Source: CAZVEV01 sp964625865
GTDB lineage: Bacteria; Planctomycetota; Phycisphaerae; SM23-33
Length of the DNA: 11,752 nt
Reading direction: 5' to 3'
Assembly (NCBI GenBank): GCA_964625865.1
Contig: CAZVEV010000193.1
Coordinates: 1 to 11,752, forward strand
Under the pieces are notes generated by a model, which was not told the origin of the DNA, ran no database searches, and was given only the letters and a program-made list of their open reading frames with translations. Both the position numbers and the translations under genes were made by a program. How positions within the stretch are numbered: the first letter of the stretch is position 1; each line of letters begins with the position of its first letter. Positions 1-5,626 of the stretch are shown here, in pieces.

Positions 1-1426
1 AGTCGAACGCGCCGGCCAGGGCGACGGCGATCTGGACGGCCGAGTACGCGTCGTTGCACTGGCCGATGTCCAGCAGGCGCGGAATGCCTCCGATGTCGCC
101 GAAGTCCAGCTTGTTGAACCGGTACTTCCCGCAGGCCAGGGTCAGGATGACGCAGTCGTCGGGGACCTGCTCGGCCAACTCGGTGTAGTAGTTCCGCCCG
201 GGCTTGGCGCCGTCGCATCCGCCGATCAGGAAGAAGTGCTTGATCGCACCGGCCTTGACGGCCTCGATGACCGGGCCCGCGACGGACATCACGGCGTTTC
301 GGGCAAAGCCAACCGTGATGGTCTTTTCCTCTTCGTCGGCGGCGAAGCCCTCGGCGACCAGCGCCGCGTCGATCACCGGCGTGAAGTCGCCGTCGCTGAC
401 GTGCGTCACGCCCGGCCAGGCGACCAGGCCCGTGGTGAAGATGCGGGCGTTGTAGGTCTCGCGAGGCTTCTGGATGCAGTTGGTCGTCATCAGGATCGCG
501 CCGGGGAACGCGTCGAACTCGGCCGCCTGGTCCTGCCACGCCCCGCCGTAGTTGCCCACCAGGTGTGAGTACTTCTTCAACTCCGGATACGCGTTTGCGG
601 GCAGCATCTCGTTGTGCGTGTAGACGTTGACGCCCTTGCCCTCGGTCTGCTTGAGGATCTCGGCGAGGTCCTTCAGATCGTGGCCGGACACGAGAATGCA
701 CTTGCCCGCCACCGGCGAGATGCGAACGGGCGTGGGCTCGGGATGCCCGAAGGCGTCGGTGTTGGCCTTGTCGAGCAGTTCCATGACCTTCAGGTTCAGC
801 TCGCCGACCTTCAGCGCCGTTCCCGTCAACTCGCCGACGTCCGTCGGATTGTCCAGCAGGAAGGCGAGGATCTCGTTGAACTGGGCGAAGACCGCGTCGT
901 CGGCTACGCCCAGGATCTGCGCGTGGTCGGCGTAGGCGGCGGCGCCCTTGAGGCCGTAGAGGATCAGTTCCTGCAGGCCGGCCACGTCGTCGCCCAACTC
1001 GTCCCGTCGGGCCTGGATGCCGAGGCTCTCGCCCTGGGCGATGAGGCCTTCGGTGGTGTCGGCAAGCTGACAGTCGTCGCAGGGTATCGCCTCGGGGGTC
1101 TTGCCCGCCTCGGCGCAGGCCTGGGCGTAGCGTTCCTTCAGGCGCGTGCAGACCGCGTCGGCCTGGCGGATCACCTGCTCGACGCGCGCCGCGTCGAAAT
1201 TGACGTTCGTCACGGTCGTGAACAGCGCCTTGATGATGAAGACGTTGGCTTCGGCGTCGACGATGCCGAGCCCCGCCAGCTTGTGCGCCAGACTGCCCAG
1301 GCCCTTGGCGGCCATCGCCAGGAGGTCTTGCAGCGCCGCGGTGTCCGGCTGCTTGCCGCAAACGCCCGCCACGGTACATCCCGTGCCCTTGGCCGCCTGC
1401 TCGCACTGATAACAGAACATGCTCAT
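1..1426 (-). CDS. hcp: Hybrid cluster protein (Hcp, hydroxylamine reductase family), C-terminus cut by window edge
   Basis: Cytoplasmic iron-sulfur protein of the nitrosative-stress response. The family reduces hydroxylamine in vitro, and in E. coli it is implicated in NO reduction and protein S-nitrosylation. The first 475 residues are present of a usual 540-550. The N-terminal motif C5-x2-C8-x8-C17-x5-C23 is the short spacing of anaerobe-type (class I) Hcp, not the longer E. coli spacing. Hybrid-cluster ligands are recognisable: H249 (VSGHD), E273 (HNEMLP), C317 (TTNC), C404 (GGCDG, the persulfide cysteine), C432 (LACGKYRF) and C457 (DIGQCNDA). Their spacings match Desulfovibrio Hcp, except for about 7 residues fewer between C317 and C404. 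The last Glu ligand should lie just outside the window. The start is MSMFCYQC, with GGAAAGGA upstream; starting at the second Met would change little. Its ATG overlaps the stop of the HD gene (ATGA), so it is last of at least four operon genes. Identification is secure. Confidence 0.97.
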   Translation of the reverse strand, partial: MSMFCYQCEQAAKGTGCTVAGVCGKQPDTAALQDLLAMAAKGLGSLAHKLAGLGIVDAEANVFIIKALFTTVTNVNFDAARVEQVIRQADAVCTRLKERYAQACAEAGKTPEAIPCDDCQLADTTEGLIAQGESLGIQARRDELGDDVAGLQELILYGLKGAAAYADHAQILGVADDAVFAQFNEILAFLLDNPTDVGELTGTALKVGELNLKVMELLDKANTDAFGHPEPTPVRISPVAGKCILVSGHDLKDLAEILKQTEGKGVNVYTHNEMLPANAYPELKKYSHLVGNYGGAWQDQAAEFDAFPGAILMTTNCIQKPRETYNARIFTTGLVAWPGVTHVSDGDFTPVIDAALVAEGFAADEEEKTITVGFARNAVMSVAGPVIEAVKAGAIKHFFLIGGCDGAKPGRNYYTELAEQVPDDCVILTLACGKYRFNKLDFGDIGGIPRLLDIGQCNDAYSAVQIAVALAGAFD

Positions 1427-1959
1427 GATCGGTTCCTTTCCAAGAAGAGTTCTCTCGCTAGGGTCTTTCCACGTTCGGTCTTGAATACCGCGTTGACCAG
1501 TTCGGTCATGCGGCCGGTGTCGGTTACGTCATGTTCGTCGGGGATGTTGACCAGCCAGTCGGCGTCCCAGATGACGCGGAACTCCGGCGTGTCGATGTCG
1601 CGGGCGCTGTGATGGTTGGCGACGATGCGACAGACGTGGTCGGTCTGGTCGCCGGGAACGCCCAACTCTTCCAGGATTGCCCGCGCAATCGGCGGGCCCT
1701 CGATCTCCTGGTACCGCCCCGCCGACGACCCGTGCTTTCGCTCGGCCGCGTGAATGCCGATGTCGTGCAGGATCGCCGCCGCCCGGACCACCAGCCCGTC
1801 GAGCCCGCCCTGGGCCGCCATGATCGACTCGGCGTGGGCCAGGACGGCCAGCGCGTGGTCGATCCGTCGCCGGTCGTCACCGAACAGGGCTTCCATGCGC
1901 GCGATCAGGCGACCGCGCATGGCTTCGGCTTCGGTGCATCGTTCGGTCTGCTCGTCCAT
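1423..1959 (-). CDS. HD-domain protein (putative metal-dependent phosphohydrolase) in the hcp operon
   Basis: A 178-residue soluble protein with an HD fold. The metal-binding set is visible as H35, H65-D66 (ILHDIG), H116-H117 (ANHHS) and D134 (WDADW). HD proteins of this size hydrolyse phosphomonoesters or phosphodiesters, often nucleotides; the substrate cannot be read from sequence. The stop overlaps the hcp start by four bases (ATGA), which implies translational coupling and roughly matched amounts of the two proteins. This placement suggests a role in NO or redox stress, perhaps clearing a damaged nucleotide or a signalling nucleotide; that is inference. I chose the ATG giving MDEQTERC. 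A GTG at 1992, directly after the ygbA-family stop, would add 11 residues (MVTGLTRRDLF) and is the main alternative. There is no signal peptide or membrane segment. Confidence 0.9.
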   Translation of the reverse strand: MDEQTERCTEAEAMRGRLIARMEALFGDDRRRIDHALAVLAHAESIMAAQGGLDGLVVRAAAILHDIGIHAAERKHGSSAGRYQEIEGPPIARAILEELGVPGDQTDHVCRIVANHHSARDIDTPEFRVIWDADWLVNIPDEHDVTDTGRMTELVNAVFKTERGKTLARELFLERNRS

Positions 1960-1992
1960 AAACAGGTCTCGTCGTGTCAGTCCCGTTACCAC

Positions 1993-2304
1993 TTACCTGA
2001 AGTACTTGATCAGCCAGTCCAGCCGCCCGCGTTTGACAAAGTATATGCCCGAGAACCGCATGACGTCCTTAATCTTCTGCCGATAGTCGTCGCGGTAGCA
2101 GTGGAGGGGGCAGTCCTTGCACTTGGGCTTGGGGTCCATGGGACACCGGGCCAGCTTCTCGCGGGCGTAAGCCAGCAGGTCCGCACAGTCCTCGCAGAGA
2201 CGGCCCCTGTCTGCCCCGTGCTTCTTGCGACAGTAGACCTCGATGAACTTCTCGATCGTGGTCAGGTCGCGGGTCTTCTTTGCTTCGGCGGTCTGTGAGG
2301 TCAT
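1993..2304 (-). CDS. YgbA-family (nitrous oxide-stimulated promoter family) small Cys-rich protein
   Basis: A 103-residue protein resembling E. coli YgbA (Pfam YgbA_NO), a small protein induced by nitric oxide under NsrR control and of unsettled biochemical role. The family signature is clear: CEDC (C37, C40), LLAYAREKLARCP (C54), KPKCKDCPLHCY (C62, C65, C69), then a basic RQKIKDVMRFSG tail. With C25 there are seven cysteines, suggesting iron-sulfur or zinc binding, which is not proven here. It lies 15 bp after the ferredoxin-like gene. Its TAA stop is directly followed by a possible GTG start of the HD gene. GGGA about 11 bases upstream may serve as ribosome site. Co-occurrence with hcp supports the NO-response reading of the operon. 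Confidence 0.88.
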   Translation of the reverse strand: MTSQTAEAKKTRDLTTIEKFIEVYCRKKHGADRGRLCEDCADLLAYAREKLARCPMDPKPKCKDCPLHCYRDDYRQKIKDVMRFSGIYFVKRGRLDWLIKYFR

Positions 2305-2319
2305 TCGTATCGCGTCCCG

Positions 2320-3063
2320 TCAGGCCTCGTGCCTGACTGTCCCGTCCAGGCCGATCGTGATGTCGTTGACCGGAATGTCCTCGCGCCCGGCCTGGGCCAG
2401 CGCCTTGCGCACCACCACGACGATCCCCGTGCAGCAGGGCACTTCCATGTGGGCCACCGTGACCGACTTGACCGCCGCCCCGGTGAAGACCGCCGCGAGC
2501 TTGTCGATGTACGGCTGGACGTCGTCAAGCTTCGGGCACGCGATGGCCAGCTTCTTGTCCGCCAGCAGGCGCTCGTGGAAGTCCGGCATGGCGAAGGCCA
2601 CGCAGTCGGCGGCGATCAGCACGTCCGCGTCGTCCCACATCGCCCCGCCGGGCGGAAGGAGCGACAACTGCACGGGCCATTGACTCAATCGCGACGTCCG
2701 CGGGGCGGCGGGCGTGGGGGCAGGCTCCGCGGCGGGCGGCGGCGTGAGGTCACGCAGCATCGTCCCGGGACATCCGCATGGCGTCGGAGCGGCCGGGGCG
2801 GCAGCGGTTGCCTCGTCGGCCTGCTTGCGGGCCTCGACGGCCGCCTCGTCAAACTCGTCCGCCGGGCGCTCCTCGATGGTTATCGCATCGGTCGGACACA
2901 CGCCCAGGCAGGCGCCCAGCCCGTCGCACAGGTTCTCCGCCAGCAGCCTCGCCTTGCCGTCGATCACCTTGATCGCCCCTTCGGCGCAGTCCGGCACGCA
3001 CAGGCCGCACCCGTCGCACTTGTCCTCGTCAATCTTCACGATCTTTCGCATCGCCTGGGTCAT
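2320..3063 (-). CDS. 4Fe-4S ferredoxin-domain protein, first gene of the hcp operon
   Basis: A 247-residue cytoplasmic protein. A canonical cluster motif C16-x2-C19-x2-C22-x3-C26 is followed by a second, incomplete one, C46-DGLGA-C52-LGV-C56-P, where Leu49 replaces the second Cys. An Ala/Pro-rich linker with a CGCPG motif leads to a C-terminal domain (about residues 125-247) with QWPVQL, AADCVAFA, ACPKLDD and MEVPCC. I recognise this layout from uncharacterised ferredoxin-like proteins next to hcp in anaerobes. A likely job is electron delivery to Hcp (inference). The start chosen is the ATG at 3063 (MTQAMRK), with GGGAG nine bases upstream. An ATG at 3111 would overlap the predicted -10 box and lie upstream of the transcription start, so it is unlikely; the ATG at 3051 remains possible. 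Confidence 0.9.
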   Translation of the reverse strand: MTQAMRKIVKIDEDKCDGCGLCVPDCAEGAIKVIDGKARLLAENLCDGLGACLGVCPTDAITIEERPADEFDEAAVEARKQADEATAAAPAAPTPCGCPGTMLRDLTPPPAAEPAPTPAAPRTSRLSQWPVQLSLLPPGGAMWDDADVLIAADCVAFAMPDFHERLLADKKLAIACPKLDDVQPYIDKLAAVFTGAAVKSVTVAHMEVPCCTGIVVVVRKALAQAGREDIPVNDITIGLDGTVRHEA

Positions 3064-3102
3064 CGTCGCTTGCTCCCGCGGTGTCCGCTGGTTCGTTGCT
3101 TG

Positions 3103-3115
3103 TCGGGTCATTCTA
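3103..3115 (-). promoter_or_regulatory. -10 box and predicted start site of the hcp operon
   Basis: On the minus strand TAGAAT (3115-3110) matches TATAAT at five of six positions, predicting transcription from about 3103. The spacing to the dyad at 3138-3151 is 22 bp, as in class II Crp/Fnr promoters that lack a good -35. A leader of about 40 nt would precede the ATG at 3063. Confidence 0.65.
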
Positions 3116-3137
3116 GCCCCCACCCCACCGCCACGCC

Positions 3138-3151
3138 TTGACTTGAGTCAA
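3138..3151. promoter_or_regulatory. Crp/Fnr-family operator, probable HcpR-type site
   Basis: TTGACTTGAGTCAA consists of perfect half-sites TTGAC and GTCAA around four bases. It resembles the Fnr site (TTGAT-N4-ATCAA) but has C/G at the inner position. As I recall, that is the form assigned to HcpR, the Crp/Fnr regulator of hcp in sulfate reducers. Its centre is 41.5 bp upstream of the predicted start site, an activating position. No regulator gene is in the window. An Fnr or Dnr/Nnr-type regulator is the alternative. Confidence 0.7.
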
Positions 3152-3185
3152 GTCCCCCCGCTAACCGAGCCGATTGCCATCTCGC

Positions 3186-3269
3186 GTGCCACGAACACCT
3201 TGCCCGTGAAGTAGACAGCAGGCAAATCGTCTTCATCGCGTCAAGACACGGGCAAGATGCCCGTGGCAC
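3186..3269. repeat. Imperfect long inverted repeat with a GGGCAAGATGCCC hairpin
   Basis: The arms 3186-3208 and 3247-3269 pair at 20 of 23 positions around a 38-base loop. The right arm itself forms a hairpin, CACGGGC-AAGAT-GCCCGTG (3247-3265). Read on the minus strand it gives ATGILPVS, a phrase I recall from spurious ORFs across planctomycetes, which suggests a dispersed intergenic repeat. No coding signal is evident. Confidence 0.6.
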
Positions 3270-3312
3270 ATCCTGAGACCCGCGAGAAGCCCCTTGGCAT
3301 TGCGCAGGCCGC

Positions 3313-3368
3313 GTCTGGCCGCCCCAGACGGGGGCAGGGTCCCCTGCGCCTCCGGCACGCGGCCAGAC
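3313..3368. repeat. Cluster of short GC-rich hairpins in the intergenic region
   Basis: Three nested or adjacent dyads are visible: GTCTGG with CCAGAC (3313-3318/3324-3329), GCAGGG with CCCTGC around two bases (3334-3339/3342-3347), and GTCTGGCCGC with GCGGCCAGAC (3313-3322/3359-3368). They lie in a non-coding stretch (about 3152-3449) that otherwise holds only the inverted repeat at 3186-3269. No T-tract follows, so this is not an obvious terminator. It is probably part of a dispersed repeat. Confidence 0.45.
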
Positions 3369-3449
3369 CCCCTCTACGGACCTCAGGCCGCCTGCCAAGG
3401 GAACCCGCACCGCCTCTTCCCGTCCGCCCGAACATTTTTCTGATTCTTC

Positions 3450-3478
3450 TTGACTCGCCCCCTTTCGCGGTCTACCAT
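3450..3478 (+). promoter_or_regulatory. Sigma-70-type promoter of the cold-shock gene
   Basis: TTGACT (3450-3455), a 17-bp spacer and TACCAT (3473-3478) predict transcription from about 3485. A T-rich tract (3435-3449) may act as an UP-like element. The spacer holds CCCCCT-N3-GCGGT, also seen in the promoter at 4623-4651. Confidence 0.6.
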
Positions 3479-3484
3479 GATTAA

Positions 3485-3675
3485 CGTATGGGCCGACGGG
3501 CGTGAAAGGAAAGGTTCCTTCCTCCGTTGGCGAATCGGCTTTGCATCCGCTTTCGTTTGCAGCTTGTTCCTCGCTGTCCCCCTCGTGAATGAGTGATCTT
3601 CACCTTGGGCTCGTTCAGTCTGGATGACCAACGCTCGCGAATCCACTGTGCTGACTGTCTGAAGGAGCCATAACT
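3485..3675 (+). promoter_or_regulatory. Long 5' leader of the cold-shock mRNA
   Basis: About 190 nt separate the predicted start site from the csp ATG, with no convincing gene inside. Long leaders are typical of cspA-type mRNAs, where the RNA fold controls stability and translation with temperature. A small hairpin (GGAAAGG with CCTTCC, about 3510-3525) is visible. The only ORF is a five-codon ATG-TGA at 3488-3505. The extent depends on the predicted promoter. Confidence 0.45.
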
Positions 3676-3876
3676 ATGGCCACAGGTAAAGTGAAATGGT
3701 TTAACGACACCAAGGGCTTCGGTTTCATCGAGACCGACGACGGTAGCGACGTCTTCGTCCACCACAACGACATCCAAGCCGACGGCTTCAAGTCCCTCGC
3801 CGAGGGCGAATCCGTCACCTTCGACGTCGTCCAGGGCGAAAAAGGCCCCCGCGCCGCCAACGTCGTAAAAGGCTAG
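3676..3876 (+). CDS. Cold-shock-domain protein (CspA family)
   Basis: A 66-residue single cold-shock domain, the standard family length. It is a small OB-fold protein that binds single-stranded RNA and DNA and melts RNA structure. RNP1 is present as KGFGFIE (residues 13-19) and RNP2 as VFVHH (26-30). The N-terminal GKVKWFN and the C-terminal GPRAANV are typical. AAGGAG eight bases upstream fixes the start. It is monocistronic: own predicted promoter, long leader and a strong terminator 20 bases after the stop. Whether it is cold-induced or constitutive cannot be told from the protein; the long leader favours post-transcriptional control. Confidence 0.97.
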   Translation: MATGKVKWFNDTKGFGFIETDDGSDVFVHHNDIQADGFKSLAEGESVTFDVVQGEKGPRAANVVKG

Positions 3877-3895
3877 ACCTCACGACAACATCCGC

Positions 3896-3934
3896 AAAAA
3901 GCAGCGCCGCCCTTCCGGGTGGTGCTGTTTTTTT
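3896..3934 (+). terminator. Rho-independent terminator of the cold-shock gene
   Basis: A 17-bp stem (3896-3912 with 3917-3933, including A-T pairs and a few G-U pairs) around a TTCC loop ends in seven T residues. The A-rich left arm means it could also work on the opposite strand, stopping transcripts arriving from the right. Confidence 0.92.
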
Positions 3935-3935
3935 G

Positions 3936-4201
3936 GCTCATCCGGATAATGCGCAGGTCCATGGGCCAGAGGCCACCACCGGGCTTGTCCACTCCGAGCC
4001 CTGATTCGTCGCTCGAAAGGTCGGTTTGGGCGGAGTCTTCGGAAGGACCTCCCGCCGGCCGCGGGCGCAACCATCGCTCCACCGGGACAAGCCCGGCGGT
4101 GGCGTCACGGGCACACGGGACACCCGCTCGCTATCGCGCTGCTTACTCAGGAGGGATCCACCCGACTGGCCCGCGCCCACCTACGCATTATCCGGATGAG
4201 C
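3936..4201. repeat. 266-bp nested inverted-repeat element (MITE-like) with 18-bp perfect ends
   Basis: The ends GCTCATCCGGATAATGCG (3936-3953) and its exact complement (4184-4201) are perfect over 18 bp, with four further paired bases (AGGT) after one mismatch. Inside, 3973-3990 pairs with 4085-4102 at 17 of 18 positions, and the latter lies in a further hairpin (CCACCGGG, ACAAG loop, CCCGGCGGTGG). No ORF inside looks real. I found no target-site duplication at the borders. It begins one base after the csp terminator T-tract and ends inside a probable transposase scrap. A non-autonomous transposable element or a structured intergenic repeat is likely. Confidence 0.6.
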
Positions 4202-4384
4202 AACAAAAGCAACACCTAACATCATCGCCTTCTGGGTGCTCCGCACGATCCGGCGCAATGGGTCCGACAGGGTGAAGACGACGTGGAAGTCTCCTTCGGC
4301 AAGGCCCCGACGAGGGGAAGAAACCTGTTCAACGTTCACCGGCGGCAGAGAAACGGAGAAACCTGGAAAGACGTCACGAAACAC
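4202..4384 (-). pseudogene. Possible fragment of an IS91-type (Y2) transposase
   Basis: On the minus strand an open frame contains DFHVVFTLSDPLRRIVRSTQ followed by KAMM (4220-4291). It resembles the FHVVFTLP-x2-L-x3-I/L-R-x-NQK block of IS91-family transposases with an N-terminal zinc-binding domain. Only this block is recognisable. The preceding zinc-finger segment (RHCPKC-like) is absent, and the frame runs into the inverted-repeat element, so no function is expected. The match rests on one short block from memory; a chance resemblance is possible. Confidence 0.35.
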
Positions 4385-4398
4385 TCTGGCCGCGAGTG

Positions 4399-4427
4399 AC
4401 TATAGCACGACCGGAATGGGCGCGCAA
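4399..4427 (-). promoter_or_regulatory. Possible extended -10 promoter reading toward the transposase fragment
   Basis: On the minus strand TTGCGC (4427-4422), a 17-bp spacer and TATAGT (4404-4399) with an upstream TGC (extended -10) could start transcription near 4392. It would read the transposase scrap and the inverted-repeat element, antisense toward csp. The -35 is weak. Confidence 0.3.
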
Positions 4428-4622
4428 TGTCAAGTACCGAGAAGCCGCCTACAGGACTCCCCCGGCCCCGGTGCCACTACCGAAGCGTACCGTCATTAAT
4501 GCAATGGAAGATGGCGGACGCCTCCTCCTACTCGGTTGCCGTCCCATCTCCCACTGCACATCCGTGGCGCCCGGCGTCAGGGGCCGGTTGGCCAGGCATC
4601 CGCAAAAGTTTTGTTTTTTTTC
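4428..4622. other. Intergenic stretch without recognisable genes
   Basis: No convincing coding sequence was found on either strand. Near its right end are small palindromes (GGCCGGTTGGCC, CAAAAGTTTTG) and a T-rich tract with eight T residues (4614-4621), directly upstream of the next promoter and possibly an UP-like element. Confidence 0.5.
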
Positions 4623-4651
4623 TTGCCGCAACCCCCTGATGCGGTTATCAT
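4623..4651 (+). promoter_or_regulatory. Promoter of the LamG PEP-CTERM gene
   Basis: TTGCCG (4623-4628), a 17-bp spacer and TATCAT (4646-4651) give a sigma-70-like promoter with a start near 4658 and a leader of about 100 nt. The spacer contains CCCCCT-GAT-GCGGT, and TTAACGT (4657-4663) lies at the start site. Both elements recur in the csp promoter. Confidence 0.55.
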
Positions 4652-4756
4652 TTGGGTTAACGTCGGCGGTCGTCGCCGGCAGAGCCTGAGGTGGCGAGGC
4701 TATCTGGAAGAGCCGGAGGTTTCGCCTGAACACATGTGCTACAGGAGAATCTACCC

Positions 4757-5524
4757 ATGAAATTGCTTCTGACTGGAGTTGCAGTTGTCGTCGTGGCGGC
4801 CGCAATCAGCCCTGCCGGCGCGACGGTCGTCCCAGTGGCCTATTACCGTTTGGGCGAAGCCGATCCGGGGGCGGGAAACGGCGTGGCGGGCAAGAATCCC
4901 ACGGAGGACAGCACCGCCAACAATCTTGATCTGACCCGTACGGGTACGGCCATGACGTACTCGAACAACACGCCCAGTGGAAGTACCTTGTCCATGGACT
5001 TCCCTGGCACAGCCGGCGTCTATTATTCGCGATCACCGGTCATTTCCACCGCTACCGACAACTTCGGGATCGAAGCATGGGTCAACGCGGACGATACGTC
5101 TGGCAACGAACTGATTGCGTACAACGGAAACACGAGCAGTTCGGGATGGGGCTTATATCGGTTCGGAACGACTTGGGGGGCTCTTTACGGCGGCCTGGCG
5201 TTGTGGGGGCACACCGGACCGCTAACGACCGGGACGTGGACGCACCTGGCGTTGGTCAAAGACAGCGGAACAGCGACGTTCTATGTCAACGGCACCGCCG
5301 GACCCACCCGAACCAGCGGTCCGGCCGTGCCCAACGGCTCAATGTGGGTCGGAGGCCACTCAGCCGGAGAAGAGTTCGGCGGCCTGATCGATGAAGTGCG
5401 GGTCTTCACATTCACCGCAGGCCAGTTTTCCACCGATGACCTGCTCTATCCCGTCGTGCCCGAGCCGGCGTCGATGGCCTTGGCGCTGCTGGGCGGAGCG
5501 GTGCTCTTCCGTCGTCGCAAGTAG
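4757..5524 (+). CDS. Exported LamG/concanavalin A-like domain protein with PEP-CTERM sorting tail
   Basis: A 255-residue exported protein. A signal peptide (residues 1-22, hydrophobic core LLLTGVAVVVVAAAI, ending SPAGA) leads into one LamG/ConA-like jelly-roll (about 25-230). Its typical strands include VAYYRLGE, FGIEAWVN, WTHLALVKDSGTATFYVNG and GLIDEVRVF. The C-terminus is a PEP-CTERM signal, VPEPASMALALLGGAVLFRRRK minus one or two residues of margin: VPEP, hydrophobic stretch, basic end. Exosortase is expected to process this and place the protein at the cell surface. LamG folds usually bind glycans or proteins; no hydrolase residues are evident. The start has AGGAGA eight bases upstream; a Met seven codons earlier (MLQENLP) lacks this. 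It is followed by a hairpin and the GH172-like gene, suggesting shared carbohydrate handling. Confidence 0.88.
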   Translation: MKLLLTGVAVVVVAAAISPAGATVVPVAYYRLGEADPGAGNGVAGKNPTEDSTANNLDLTRTGTAMTYSNNTPSGSTLSMDFPGTAGVYYSRSPVISTATDNFGIEAWVNADDTSGNELIAYNGNTSSSGWGLYRFGTTWGALYGGLALWGHTGPLTTGTWTHLALVKDSGTATFYVNGTAGPTRTSGPAVPNGSMWVGGHSAGEEFGGLIDEVRVFTFTAGQFSTDDLLYPVVPEPASMALALLGGAVLFRRRK

Positions 5525-5557
5525 CGAAGACAGGCGAAGGCAACCCGTTTCACCATC

Positions 5558-5593
5558 ACGTGGGCCGCGCGGCCGATATCGCGCGGCCCACGT
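5558..5593 (+). terminator. Strong GC hairpin between the two PEP-CTERM genes
   Basis: A perfect 14-bp stem (5558-5571 with 5580-5593) surrounds an 8-base loop, 34 bases after the LamG gene stop and 34 bases before the next ATG. No T-tract follows, so it is not a classical intrinsic terminator. It may be an mRNA-stabilising 3' structure, a partial terminator or a processing site. Confidence 0.5.
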
Positions 5594-5626
5594 TCACTGA
5601 CGGCGTTCAACCGTGAGGGCGCACTG

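Noticed and set aside
614..1612. Long plus-strand open frame (332 codons) opposite hcp and the HD gene
   Set aside because: It is antisense to two secure genes, has an Arg/Val/Gly/Leu-rich composition typical of a GC-rich shadow frame, and shows no recognisable domain.
3488..3505. Five-codon ATG-TGA frame near the start of the csp leader
   Set aside because: There is no ribosome site, and such short frames are expected by chance; not enough to call a regulatory uORF.
3936..4201. CRISPR array
   Set aside because: The repeats are inverted and nested, not direct and regularly spaced.
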